Assembly (NCBI GenBank): GCA_003054495.1
Contig: CP028514.1
Location: 1,217,501 to 1,281,500, forward strand
DNA length: 64,000 nt
Direction of reading: 5' to 3'
Source of the DNA: Carboxydocella thermautotrophica
Lineage (GTDB): Bacteria; Bacillota; GCA-003054495; Carboxydocellales; Carboxydocellaceae
Positions 43,792-53,608 of the stretch are shown in pieces (within the stretch, counting starts at the first letter, position 1; every line of letters starts with the position of its first letter). Both the position numbers and the translations under genes were made by a program. Under the pieces are notes generated by a model that worked only from the letters and a program-made list of their open reading frames with translations, did not search any database and had not been told where the DNA came from.

Positions 43792-44856
43792 ATGGATACT
43801 TATGCTGTGATAATGGCTGGCGGGACGGGTACAAGGTTTTGGCCCAAAAGCCGTTCGCGATTTCCTAAACAATTTTTGCCCCTGTTCGGCAATAACAGTC
43901 TATTGCAAACTACCTTTAATCGCGTCAACCGAATTCTTAATCGCAATCAGATTCTGGTAGTTACCAACAAACACTATGTACAAACAGTAATCAATCAATT
44001 GCCCCAGTGCCTGTTCAGCAATTTGCTGGTGGAACCAGTTCGGCGGGATACAGCATCCTGTATAGGCCTGGCGGTAAGTTATATTTACCGGGTGAATCCT
44101 GAGGCAGTAATGGTGGTGCTGCCATCTGATCACTTTGTAGCGGATGAGGAAAAGTTTCTTCAAACTGTCCAGGAAGGTATAGAGTGGGCTCGAAAAGGCG
44201 ACTGGATAATCACTATCGGCATAAAACCCAGTGAACCGAAAACTGCTTATGGCTATATAGAACTGGGGCAGGAACAGAGAGAGGGGGTCTGGCAGGTAAA
44301 GAGTTTTCGGGAAAAACCGGACTTAGATACTGCCATTAAATATCTGGAACAGGGAAATTTTTTCTGGAATGCTGGAATATTTATTTTTCGAGCAGAGGTT
44401 ATGTGGCGGTCCCTGGAACGCTACCTGCCTCAGGTACATCAAGCTCTCAATCAGGTAATTCCATATTGGGGTACTCCTCAGCAGACAGAGATTATTAAAA
44501 AAGTTTATCGACCTCTGCCTAAAGTATCAATTGATTACGGGGTGATGGAAAAAACTGATAACTTGCTGGTTTTAACCGCTGATTTTGGCTGGGATGACCT
44601 GGGGAGCTGGAGTGTTCTAGGCCGTGTTTTACCCGTTAGTGATGAAGGAAATGTGGTAATGGGGCAACACCTGGGTCTTGATACCAGTAACTGTATTCTA
44701 GTTACAGAAAACCAGCTGCTGGCCACTATCGGTATCAAAGACCTGATCGTGATTGCAACAAATGATGTGATTTTAATATGCCCCAAAGATAAAGACCAGG
44801 AAGTAAAAGAAATGGTAAAACTGGTTAGAAATTCGGAATACAGGCGTTATTTTTGA
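43792..44856 (+). CDS. manC: Mannose-1-phosphate guanylyltransferase
   Basis: 354 residues. It makes GDP-mannose from mannose 1-phosphate and GTP. The nucleotide-binding loop GGTGTRFWPKSR, LPSDHFVAD, FREKPDLDTA, FFWNAGIFIF, SIDYGVMEK and FGWDDLGSW are diagnostic; it lacks a fused isomerase domain. It sits inside the coat cluster with phosphomannomutase (47601) and a glycosyltransferase, which points to a mannose-containing spore polysaccharide or glycoprotein. A CCGAGG/CCTCGG hairpin (43744-43773) lies upstream. Confidence 0.92.
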   Translation: MDTYAVIMAGGTGTRFWPKSRSRFPKQFLPLFGNNSLLQTTFNRVNRILNRNQILVVTNKHYVQTVINQLPQCLFSNLLVEPVRRDTASCIGLAVSYIYRVNPEAVMVVLPSDHFVADEEKFLQTVQEGIEWARKGDWIITIGIKPSEPKTAYGYIELGQEQREGVWQVKSFREKPDLDTAIKYLEQGNFFWNAGIFIFRAEVMWRSLERYLPQVHQALNQVIPYWGTPQQTEIIKKVYRPLPKVSIDYGVMEKTDNLLVLTADFGWDDLGSWSVLGRVLPVSDEGNVVMGQHLGLDTSNCILVTENQLLATIGIKDLIVIATNDVILICPKDKDQEVKEMVKLVRNSEYRRYF

Positions 44857-44866
44857 GGTGGTCATT

Positions 44867-45211
44867 ATGTACTGGTCTGTAATCTTCTGGGGAAGAAAAT
44901 CAGAGAAACTCCAGCTAATTTTTTACCAGGACGGCTGGCAGGCGGAATGGCCCTCTACCTGGTCTGTTCAGGAACTAAAAATTAATACTGAAAGGGTTAA
45001 ACCACTGGCCTCTAATTATGCAGCAGGTACGACATCTCTTCAGCCCTTTTCAACTTTTCAAATCAGTTTGATTTTAAAGGATGGTACTAAGAAATTCAAT
45101 TTCTTTGGCAATTCTTATTATATCCCAGTATTACCAGCCCAGCCGGTCAAAATCCCGGCGGTGCATCAGAGGTGGTGGCTGTTAAATGGGGGGATTGCCA
45201 GTGATTCCTGA
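44867..45211 (+). CDS. Unknown Trp-rich small protein of the coat cluster
   Basis: About 115 residues; I do not recognise a family. It has seven tryptophans (YWSVIFWG, DGWQAEWPSTW, QRWW) and beta-prone segments (LQLIFYQDGW, FQISLILKDGTKKFNFFGNS). No signal peptide or membrane helix is evident. ATG at 44867 follows GAGGTGG. Its 3' end overlaps the next CotS-like gene by about 10 bases, so it is very likely translated with it. A coat or polysaccharide-related role is inferred from position only. Confidence 0.65.
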   Translation: MYWSVIFWGRKSEKLQLIFYQDGWQAEWPSTWSVQELKINTERVKPLASNYAAGTTSLQPFSTFQISLILKDGTKKFNFFGNSYYIPVLPAQPVKIPAVHQRWWLLNGGIASDS

Positions 45212-46199
45212 GTATGTAATTCAAGCCTATGGCTTCAAAGTTACCAGAGTAGAAAAAATACGGCGAATCTGGCGCTGTCATACCGAGCGTCATGGTATCT
45301 GGGGCATAAAATGGGTTGAATATCCACCAGAAGAGTTTAGCTTTATCTGGCAGGTCAGTGAACACTTGAGGAAAAAAGGATTTGAATATTTCCCCCCTAT
45401 TCAGCAGACCAACGAGGGAAAGGGCTGGGTACCTGACCACCAGCGTGGGATTTGGTTTGCAGTTCCCTGGTTAAATGGTAAAAAAGCAAGTTATGAAAAA
45501 TGGGAACATATTAAGGCCGCTGTCGATCTCTTGGTTGCATTGCGTTTGGCAGGACAGGGTTTTTACCCTCATAATCCTTATCCTGGCCGGATTCACTTGG
45601 GACGCTGGCCAGCTTATTTTAAAAATCGATTACATGATTTAAGGAACTTTCAGCAACAGTTACAAAAAAAAGACAGACTTAGTGAGTTTGACCGGTTGTA
45701 TAAGCATTATCTGGCATATTATATCGCTCAGGGGGAAGAGGCCATTTCCCGCCTGGAAGAAACGGACTACTATCTTTATTGTCAGAAGGAAAAAACAAAA
45801 GGAACTTTTTGCCATCATGATTTTGCTCATCATAATTTGCTCTTGTACCAGGGAAAAGCTCATATTATAGATTTTGACTATTGCCTGTATGATCTTCACT
45901 TACATGATTTTGGGAGTTTGGTTATCAGAGTAATGAAGAAAAATCACTGGAAAATCAGATCGGCTGAAAAAATTCTCAACTATTATGCTGAACTAAATGG
46001 CCTTACAGAAGCAGAACAAAAAATTCTGGTGGCTTTCTGGCAATATCCGCAGGATTTCTGGCAGCTAGGGTTTTCTTACTATATTGAGCAACTGCCCAGG
46101 ACGGAAAGAGAATTTATTAAAAGACTAAAAACGGTTTTGAAACAGGAAAAAGAGCGGCTTAATTTCCTGAAGGAAATGAAAAAAGCTGCACAAATTTGA
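45201..46199 (+). CDS. CotS-like spore coat kinase with intact catalytic motifs (copy 3)
   Basis: About 332 residues, CotS/APH-like kinase fold. The N-lobe shows WGIKWVEYP with the expected Lys. The catalytic loop FCHHDFAHHNLLL keeps the HXDXXXXN pattern, and HIIDFDY supplies the metal-binding DFD. Unlike copies 1 and 2 it could therefore phosphorylate a substrate, perhaps a sugar or coat component. GTG at 45201 is chosen, 7-8 nt after GGGGGGA; ATG at 45186 lies before that site. Confidence 0.82.
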   Translation: MIPEYVIQAYGFKVTRVEKIRRIWRCHTERHGIWGIKWVEYPPEEFSFIWQVSEHLRKKGFEYFPPIQQTNEGKGWVPDHQRGIWFAVPWLNGKKASYEKWEHIKAAVDLLVALRLAGQGFYPHNPYPGRIHLGRWPAYFKNRLHDLRNFQQQLQKKDRLSEFDRLYKHYLAYYIAQGEEAISRLEETDYYLYCQKEKTKGTFCHHDFAHHNLLLYQGKAHIIDFDYCLYDLHLHDFGSLVIRVMKKNHWKIRSAEKILNYYAELNGLTEAEQKILVAFWQYPQDFWQLGFSYYIEQLPRTEREFIKRLKTVLKQEKERLNFLKEMKKAAQI

Positions 46200-46210
46200 G
46201 GAGGGTTGAT

Positions 46211-46999
46211 ATGGAGAAGGTAGTTTGTCAGGGGATTTATCAATTATCGGAAGATGCTACTCCATTAGAACGGATTACGGCCATGGCGGTAAAACCGGAG
46301 ATAAAAGAGATTTTCCGGGATGAAGACAAATGGACAGTAGCCGGGATTGTCGAGGTTGTAATAGAAGGGGAATGCCCACGGGAAAAAAATGATGAAATCG
46401 ATGATACTGATGGCCTCATGTTTGACAAGGAGACAGAGGTAAAACCTTTTACTGTCAGTATACAAACAGCAGGCTCATGGCAAGTTCAGTTTGATTTGCC
46501 TGAAAATGAAAAAGAGCCGGATGTGGAAATGGAGTTAAAAAGCCATGAAGCCTGGTTGGCAGCTGAAGGAATCGAGTGGTCGGTTGAACTGGCACTGGAA
46601 TTAAAATGGCCGGAAGAACAGATTGCAGCCGAGGAATCCATAGAGACAGGGGTTGAGGAATTAACCGAAATGGCTCCCTGGCTAAAGGATTGGGTTGAAG
46701 TAAAACCGGTATGCAGTGAGCAAATAGGAACAGGGACGATTCCTATCTGGGAAGTTAAAGAAGAAGTTAAAGAAAACAAAGAGATAAGTGTCAACAAGAT
46801 TTATACTCCTAATAAGCAGGCACCTAAACCCATTGCGATGGCAAAAGGGAGAGCAAAAGTGACTATGTATTTTGTGAAAGAAGGAGACAGCTGGGAAACC
46901 ATTGCCCGCCATTACGGAGTAGGGGAGGAAATTCTGAAACAGCGCAACCCTGGTTGTCAGCTCTTGGCCGGGTCAGTTCTCTGGGTGCCGAGGGGATAG
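46211..46999 (+). CDS. LysM-domain spore coat/morphogenetic protein
   Basis: About 262 residues. The N-terminal 110 residues contain beta-rich segments; a long acidic, Glu-rich linker follows (residues about 100-200). A single C-terminal LysM domain (MYFVKEGDSWETIARHYGVGEEILKQRNPG) should bind peptidoglycan. This layout resembles SpoVID/SafA-type proteins that tie the coat to the spore cortex, though sequence similarity to them is not clear. ATG at 46211 has GAGGAGGG upstream and follows the third CotS-like gene. Confidence 0.8.
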   Translation: MEKVVCQGIYQLSEDATPLERITAMAVKPEIKEIFRDEDKWTVAGIVEVVIEGECPREKNDEIDDTDGLMFDKETEVKPFTVSIQTAGSWQVQFDLPENEKEPDVEMELKSHEAWLAAEGIEWSVELALELKWPEEQIAAEESIETGVEELTEMAPWLKDWVEVKPVCSEQIGTGTIPIWEVKEEVKENKEISVNKIYTPNKQAPKPIAMAKGRAKVTMYFVKEGDSWETIARHYGVGEEILKQRNPGCQLLAGSVLWVPRG

Positions 47000-47005
47000 A
47001 TAAAC

Positions 47006-47611
47006 ATGCAACAGTTTTTGCTTTATCACGAGGAAAATCAACAATGGGGTATGGCCTTGTGGTCGGAAATGGAAAACCAGTCCTGGTATCAAATACAGTT
47101 ATGGAGTCATCCTGCCCAGCAGGGAAACAACAAAAATAGCTACTGGGCCTGGGTGATCACAGATGAGGATAAGATAATCAGGCTAGAGCGCATGCAGGAG
47201 TGGGGCTGGAGTGGTTATTTTATTATCGGCAACCTTAATCTTGACCGGCCAGCCAGGATTAAGCAAATTATTATCAGTCAGGAGGACAGGAGCAGTAAAC
47301 CAAAACGACCAGGAAAAATCATTGCCTATAGCCGGAAAATGCCCAGTCCGCCGGTCTGGCTACCTTTGCCTGATCCTGCGGCTCATCCCCGGCAAATAAT
47401 TGGGGTAATCTGGGATGAACGGGGGGAAGTCAAATACCTGGCTCATGGTATCTGGGGCAAAAGAGAACAGCCCCCGTTAAGCCAAACGGGGGCATTTTCA
47501 CCTTATCGTACCTTTGAACCTGCTCTGGGGGAAGCTGGTAAAAATGGCTGGGGCTACTGGTTGATGTATTGGAATCCTAAGACTAACCAGATAGTATTTC
47601 TTAATCGTTAA
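47006..47611 (+). CDS. Unknown Trp-rich protein of the coat cluster
   Basis: 201 residues; family not recognised. It has about 14 tryptophans (7%), with blocks QLWSHP, YWAWVITD, QEWGWSGYF, IIGVIWDERGEV and GWGYWLMYWNP. No membrane segment or signal is visible. The repeated aromatic beta-strand look suggests a carbohydrate- or wall-binding surface, an inference only. It starts 6 bases after the LysM gene. Its 3' end overlaps the convergent phosphomannomutase by 11 bases. Confidence 0.7.
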   Translation: MQQFLLYHEENQQWGMALWSEMENQSWYQIQLWSHPAQQGNNKNSYWAWVITDEDKIIRLERMQEWGWSGYFIIGNLNLDRPARIKQIIISQEDRSSKPKRPGKIIAYSRKMPSPPVWLPLPDPAAHPRQIIGVIWDERGEVKYLAHGIWGKREQPPLSQTGAFSPYRTFEPALGEAGKNGWGYWLMYWNPKTNQIVFLNR

Positions 47612-48980
47612 GCCAATCCTGAGCTGCTGAAAGCAGATAATCGACTTCGGCAGGGTTTTCCCCTTCACAATAGAGGCGTAAAACTGGTTCAGTACCTGAG
47701 AAGCGAAAAAGCAGCCAGGCGCCGCTGGAAAAATGGACCTTAATGCCATCCATTTTTTCCTGGCGCTTAATTTTTTCCCCGATTTTAGCGGGGATAGTAT
47801 TGAGTTTATGATGCCAGCATTCCAGTTGTTCGGGACTGCAAACCAGATCAAGCCGCTGGTAGTGCCAGGGGCCAAGCTTTTGCTTTAACTGGTTTAGCAG
47901 ATTAGGTAAGCTTTCCCTGCTGATTAGTTGCAATTCCAGCAGGTTGAGACCGGAAAAAATTCCATCCCGTTCAGGTAAGAAATCGGGAAAACCAAAGCCG
48001 CCGCTTTCTTCGCCACCAATCACCACTTTTTCCTCTTGAATCAATAGAGGTGCAATGTGTTTAAAACCAATAGGTGTTACTATTAATTCCAGGTTATATA
48101 GCCGGGCCAGCAGGTCTACCTTGGCAGTAGTAGAAAAAGTTTTAATCACTTTGCCGCACTTTTGTTTATTTTCTACCAGATGATAGAGAAGCAGCAGAAA
48201 AATATCCTGAGCGGTTATTATTTCTCCGCTTTCGATGACAACACCGAGACGATCGCCATCTCCATCAAGAGCAAGGCCCACAGTTTGTTGCTGTAGCACA
48301 GCTTTTTGTAAGTCACGTAAGTTGGCGGCAATGGGTTCAGGATTCAAGCCACCGAAAGCAGGATTAATTTCAGCATGAATTTCTTTTACCTGCCAGCCAT
48401 AATTTGCCAGCAAACGGGGAAAATAGCCCTGGCCGGAACCATAAAGACAGTCCACAATCACTTTTTGTCCGGGCTGATTCATAAAAACTGCTCCGACCCT
48501 GTTGTGTATAGCCTGCAGATATACTTCATCAAAATCCTTTATTTGCCAGCAACCTTTGGCAAAAGGTTTGGTTTCCTTTCCGATCAATGTTTCAATCCAG
48601 GCTGTGTCGCTAGCTGGAGCTGAGGAGCCATACTCATTCTTGATTTTTATTCCCAGCCACTGGGGTGGATTATGGCTGGCGGTAAGCATAATCCCTCCTG
48701 CCGCCTGTAGATGGCGGATAGCATGGGAAAGGACAGGAGTAGTTATGGGCTTATTTGCTAATAAAACCCGATGGCCAAGCCAGGAGAGCTGTTCTGCACA
48801 ATAGCGTGCAAAACGCTGGGCCTGGAAGCGGGTATCATAACCGATTAGCAAGAGCACACCTTGCCGGTATTTTTGAAAAAAAAAGTTTCCGACAGCAATA
48901 ATGGCCTGGTGCACATTGGCAAGGATAAAATCTATTCCGATTTCACCGCGCCAACCATCTGTACCAAAGCGGATGGACAT
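47601..48980 (-). CDS. Phosphomannomutase / phosphoglucomutase
   Basis: 459 residues, alpha-D-phosphohexomutase. RFGTDGWRG opens it, the phosphoserine loop is TASHNPP near residue 100, the metal loop DGDGDR is near 235, GGEESGG binds sugar, and RFSGTEP binds phosphate. It interconverts hexose 6- and 1-phosphates and would feed mannose 1-phosphate to the guanylyltransferase at 43792. It is transcribed against the coat cluster. GGGGGAGG precedes its start on the minus strand. Confidence 0.9.
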   Translation of the reverse strand: MSIRFGTDGWRGEIGIDFILANVHQAIIAVGNFFFQKYRQGVLLLIGYDTRFQAQRFARYCAEQLSWLGHRVLLANKPITTPVLSHAIRHLQAAGGIMLTASHNPPQWLGIKIKNEYGSSAPASDTAWIETLIGKETKPFAKGCWQIKDFDEVYLQAIHNRVGAVFMNQPGQKVIVDCLYGSGQGYFPRLLANYGWQVKEIHAEINPAFGGLNPEPIAANLRDLQKAVLQQQTVGLALDGDGDRLGVVIESGEIITAQDIFLLLLYHLVENKQKCGKVIKTFSTTAKVDLLARLYNLELIVTPIGFKHIAPLLIQEEKVVIGGEESGGFGFPDFLPERDGIFSGLNLLELQLISRESLPNLLNQLKQKLGPWHYQRLDLVCSPEQLECWHHKLNTIPAKIGEKIKRQEKMDGIKVHFSSGAWLLFRFSGTEPVLRLYCEGENPAEVDYLLSAAQDWLND

Positions 48981-49088
48981 AACATCGCCTCCCCCTGCTG
49001 GTTACTATAAATTTATTCGCCAGAATTTCACCTTAACACCGCTGTTGTCATATATTACAACACCAGCATGTTGAGAGGAGGAAGGCCT

Positions 49089-49343
49089 ATGTGTCGCCAG
49101 GGTATGGCTGACGAATATAAATGCATGCCGATGATGCCGATGATGCCTATGATGCATCATCCAATGATGTACCATCCCATGATGTCCCATGCAATGATGC
49201 ATCCGATGATGCACGGTCATTCGATGTGCCCAATGATGTGTATGATGCAGATGATGTATATGTATATGATGATGCAGATGATGACCATGCATCATTGTCC
49301 ACTCCACTATGGCATGAAAAAACATAAACATCATAGCAGTTAA
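49089..49343 (+). CDS. Met- and His-rich low-complexity protein
   Basis: 84 residues, starting at ATG 49089, 7 nt after GAGAGGAGG. About 32 residues are Met (38%), 13 His and 5 Cys, in tandem MM units with Pro, His, Tyr, Gln or Ser (PMMPMMPMMHHPMM and similar), ending KKHKHHSS. The clean ribosome site and single open frame argue that it is real despite the ATG-rich repeats, which also open frames on the other strand. Such composition suggests Cu(I), Ag or other soft-metal binding, or an oxidant sink on the spore surface. Function is unknown. Confidence 0.72.
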   Translation: MCRQGMADEYKCMPMMPMMPMMHHPMMYHPMMSHAMMHPMMHGHSMCPMMCMMQMMYMYMMMQMMTMHHCPLHYGMKKHKHHSS

Positions 49344-49408
49344 CGGGCTGCCAGGGCAGCCCGTTATCCTCTCTAAATTTGTCTAAAACCAGGAGGTAGG
49401 TGACAGCC

Positions 49409-50539
49409 GTGAAGATCGGAATCGATGCCCGTGCGGCCATCTGGTACCGGGGAACGGGAATTGGTACTTATACTTACCAGCTCTTGCGCTCTCTATATTT
49501 AATAAATCGGCAGGAATTCAACTGGCGTTTTTTCTGGCCCGGGGACGAATATCGGGACCTGGACATAGCCAGTGATTCCATTTTTAACTCCATTGAAAAA
49601 AACAAGGATAAATTCTGGGAAGAAGTGCATATTCCGGCACGTATTACCGATGAAAAAATAGATTTATATCATGTGCCGCAGAATGGAATTGGATTGCCTA
49701 AAGGCAATAGTTGTCCCATGGTGGTAACCATCCATGACCTGATACCATACATTTATCCGGAAACGGTTGGCAAAGGCTATCTAAAAGTATTTTTGCAGGA
49801 AATGCCTGGGATTGTAGCCAGAGCTGCCCACATAATTACTGTTTCTGAGTGTTCAAAACAGGACTTGGTCAGGATCTTGAAGGTTCCAGCTGAAAAAATA
49901 ACAGTTACCTACGAGGCACCGGAGCCAATCTATCGGCCTGTATCGCAAAAAAAAGCGCGTGCCTTTGTCGGTGAGCACTACGGCATACAGGATCAGTACA
50001 TTCTTTATATCGGTGGGTTTAGCCCCCGGAAAAATGTTAAAGGGTTAATCAATGCTTTTAAAGAAATTCGAAAAGATGTAGGTTATCCAATCAAACTAGT
50101 ACTGGTCGGTAAACAGGTAAGGGAGTATGGGGATCTGGTAGTATTAATCGAGGCCCTTGGTCTGGAAGAGGATGTTATTTGGACAGGATTTGCTCCGGTA
50201 GAGGATTTGCCTTATCTTTATGCAGCGGCTAATCTGTTTGTCTATCCTTCATTCTATGAAGGTTTTGGTCTCCCACCCTTAGAAGCAATGGCCTGCGGAA
50301 CACCAACTATTGCTGCTAATACATCCTCAATTCCTGAAGTAGTGGGAGAAGGAGCATGGTTGTTTAATCCCTTTGATTCCATGGAACTGGCAGAAAAAAT
50401 GTATAAATTGTTAACAGATGCAGATCTTCGCCAGGAGCTGGGTAGGAAAGGATTAATGCGAGCAGGGGAATTCAGCTGGAATAAAACTGCGCTGGAAACC
50501 ATGGAAGTATACAGGAGAGTACTGGGAAAGCGGGGATAG
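49409..50539 (+). CDS. Glycosyltransferase, GT4 family
   Basis: About 376 residues. [25 protein letters not shown] is a typical mannosyltransferase-like start. [20 protein letters not shown] and the donor-binding [16 protein letters not shown] lie in the second Rossmann domain. It probably transfers a sugar, plausibly mannose from GDP-mannose given the nearby manC and phosphomannomutase. GTG at 49409 is preferred, 11 nt after AGGAGGT; GTG at 49400 is too close to it. The next gene starts 3 bases after its stop. Confidence 0.9.
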   Translation: MKIGIDARAAIWYRGTGIGTYTYQLLRSLYLINRQEFNWRFFWPGDEYRDLDIASDSIFNSIEKNKDKFWEEVHIPARITDEKIDLYHVPQNGIGLPKGNSCPMVVTIHDLIPYIYPETVGKGYLKVFLQEMPGIVARAAHIITVSECSKQDLVRILKVPAEKITVTYEAPEPIYRPVSQKKARAFVGEHYGIQDQYILYIGGFSPRKNVKGLINAFKEIRKDVGYPIKLVLVGKQVREYGDLVVLIEALGLEEDVIWTGFAPVEDLPYLYAAANLFVYPSFYEGFGLPPLEAMACGTPTIAANTSSIPEVVGEGAWLFNPFDSMELAEKMYKLLTDADLRQELGRKGLMRAGEFSWNKTALETMEVYRRVLGKRG

Positions 50540-50542
50540 ACA

Positions 50543-51169
50543 ATGCAAGAGCAGGCTCCGCTGAAGGTATTAACAGTTCAGGAAGTGGCCCAGGTTTTAA
50601 AAACTGATCGGGAAAAGGTGGAAAAATTAATCGCCAGTGGCCGCTTGCCTGCAATGGTTTTGCCGGGGCAAGAAGTTAGAATCAGGGCGGAGGATCTGCT
50701 AACTTTTCTCAAAAACGAAACGGCTCAGTATACTGAATTAAAGCGAAAATATCACAGCTATCAACAGGAAAGGCTGGAGAAGCTGGAAAGGGCCTTACAA
50801 CAGCTAAAGATAATTCCCGAAAAACTCAATCATGGCCTCCAGGGTGAATTGAATCGGGCGGCAGGAGACTATAGCAGAGTACTAGAGCTAAAAGAGGTTT
50901 TTGAAGATATTTATAAATTAACCAGAAGAATTTTAAAGGCCCAGCAGCGAGTGGAGAGCAGAAAAAGCTCTGATCATGATGATTACTTTCAGCAACTGGA
51001 AATAGAATGGCAGGAGTGGGAAAGGGAAATCGAAAAATGGCAAGACCGTTTTTTGACCAGAGCCAAAAAAGCCGGTAAAAAATTAAATTTTGGCCTGGCT
51101 CAGGTATATCAAAATTTGGTACAAATTCTAATAAATGAGTGGGACAAAATAAGAAAAGAAAATTTTTAA
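50543..51169 (+). CDS. Helix-turn-helix / coiled-coil protein
   Basis: 208 residues. The first 55 ([48 protein letters not shown]) are an excisionase/MerR-like helix-turn-helix. The rest is charged helix with likely coiled coil (residues about 60-200) rich in Glu, Lys, Gln and Trp. It follows the glycosyltransferase by 3 bases and probably shares its transcript. It could be a DNA-binding regulator of the coat cluster; no target is visible. Confidence 0.75.
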   Translation: MQEQAPLKVLTVQEVAQVLKTDREKVEKLIASGRLPAMVLPGQEVRIRAEDLLTFLKNETAQYTELKRKYHSYQQERLEKLERALQQLKIIPEKLNHGLQGELNRAAGDYSRVLELKEVFEDIYKLTRRILKAQQRVESRKSSDHDDYFQQLEIEWQEWEREIEKWQDRFLTRAKKAGKKLNFGLAQVYQNLVQILINEWDKIRKENF

Positions 51170-51179
51170 AGAAATAAGA

Positions 51180-51208
51180 TTGACAGCGAATTATTCCTTG
51201 AGTAAAAT
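51180..51208 (+). promoter_or_regulatory. Promoter of tRNA-Pro
   Basis: TTGACA (51180-51185) and TAAAAT (51203-51208) lie 17 bp apart, 13 bp before the tRNA. Confidence 0.85.
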
Positions 51209-51221
51209 AGGGTTTGTCAGT

Positions 51222-51298
51222 CGGGGCGTAGCTCAGTTTGGTAGAGCGCCATCTTGGGGTGGTGGAGGTCGCTGGTTCAAGTCCAGTCGCTCCGACCA
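51222..51298 (+). tRNA. tRNA-Pro (anticodon GGG), CCA encoded
   Basis: Acceptor CGGGGCG (51222-51228) pairs with CGCTCCG (51288-51294). The anticodon stem CCATC/GGTGG encloses loop TTGGGGT with anticodon GGG, and the T arm contains GGTTCAAGTCC. The discriminator is A, and CCA is genomic. It is a single-gene transcript with its own promoter and terminator. Confidence 0.96.
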
Positions 51299-51314
51299 GT
51301 ACAGTGAAACCTAA

Positions 51315-51345
51315 CCCGGTAAATTGTTACCGGGCTTTATTTTTT
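51315..51345 (+). terminator. Terminator after tRNA-Pro
   Basis: CCCGGTAA (51315-51322) pairs with TTACCGGG (51327-51334), then CTTTATTTTTT. Confidence 0.9.
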
Positions 51346-51446
51346 GTCAGCATTAGAACTGGCCTGTAATTTATAGAAAATAATAGATTGAGCGAGATAT
51401 TTTAATATATTGAAAAACAAAAACGGATAATGAAAAATTTCCAATC

Positions 51447-51477
51447 TTGCATTATTTTTTTCCTGTAGTGCTATAAT
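51447..51477 (+). promoter_or_regulatory. Promoter of groESL
   Basis: TATAAT (51472-51477) with a -35-like TTGCAT (51447-51452) at a long 19-bp spacing. The CIRCE operator starts 11 bp after the -10 box. Confidence 0.65.
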
Positions 51478-51488
51478 ATAGCTGTGTG

Positions 51489-51515
51489 TTAGCACTCGAT
51501 GTTGATGAGTGCTAA
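51489..51515 (+). promoter_or_regulatory. CIRCE operator (HrcA site) of groESL
   Basis: TTAGCACTC, 9 nt, GAGTGCTAA: an exact match to the CIRCE inverted repeat bound by the HrcA heat-shock repressor. Confidence 0.97.
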
Positions 51516-51546
51516 CAAAAATAATACATAAGGAGGGGTAACATAT

Positions 51547-51828
51547 ATGCTGAAACCCTTAGGTGATCGGGTTGTTCTGAAACTGATTGAACAAGAACAA
51601 AGAACAGAAAGCGGGATTGTGTTGCCGGACACCGCTAAAGAGAAGCCGCAACAGGGAGAAGTGGTGGCTGTTGGCAGTGGTCGGATTTTGGATAACGGCC
51701 AGCGAGTAGAACTGGAGGTTAAAGTTGGGGACAAGGTAATCTTCTCCAAATACGCTGGTACTGAAGTCAAAGTTGATGGCGAAGAATACTTGATTGTCAA
51801 TGAAAGAGATATTCTGGCTATTCTCTAA
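51547..51828 (+). CDS. groES: Co-chaperonin GroES
   Basis: 93 residues. [43 protein letters not shown] is the family start, including the mobile loop, and [23 protein letters not shown] the end. It caps the GroEL folding chamber. Expression is under the CIRCE element directly upstream; AAGGAGGGG is the ribosome site. Confidence 0.97.
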   Translation: MLKPLGDRVVLKLIEQEQRTESGIVLPDTAKEKPQQGEVVAVGSGRILDNGQRVELEVKVGDKVIFSKYAGTEVKVDGEEYLIVNERDILAIL

Positions 51829-53472
<1,644 letters not shown>

Positions 53473-53522
53473 TTAGCTTGACAGCTGAAAAAAACTGTTG
53501 ATAAAATATATACTAATTAAAT

Positions 53523-53556
53523 AGCTTCTCGCCACTTTTGGTGAGAAGCTTTTTCT
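53523..53556 (+). terminator. Terminator after groEL
   Basis: AGCTTCTC (53523-53530) pairs with GAGAAGCT (53543-53550), then TTTTTC. A promoter-like TTGACA (53478-53483) and TAAAAT (53502-53507), 18 bp apart, lie before it. Any transcript from there would meet this hairpin within about 10 nt, so it could instead be a leader terminator of pheA. Confidence 0.85.
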
Positions 53557-53575
53557 TATCATTATTCAGTCTGCA

Positions 53576-53601
53576 GGTTGGCAGGACGGTAGGTTAGGAG
53601 G
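53576..53601 (+). repeat. GGNN 4-nt periodic repeats before pheA
   Basis: GG lies at 53576, 53580, 53584, 53588 and 53592, five in exact 4-nt period, followed by GG at 53597 and 53600. The run ends in the pheA Shine-Dalgarno (AGGAGGA), 7 nt before the ATG. The same pattern stands in front of hisC and the second DAHP synthase, also genes toward Phe/Tyr. No other gene in the window was seen with five such units. Confidence 0.65.
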
Positions 53602-53608
53602 AGAAAAA

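Noticed and set aside
49005-49440. Long frames opposite and beside the Met/His-rich gene
   Set aside because: The ATGATG repeats keep several frames open. Only the + frame at 49089 has a proper ribosome site.
53478-53507. Independent promoter for pheA between groEL and its terminator
   Set aside because: The boxes are good, but the hairpin at 53523 would terminate the RNA within about 10 nt. I kept it only as a remark, since it could be chance or part of a leader.
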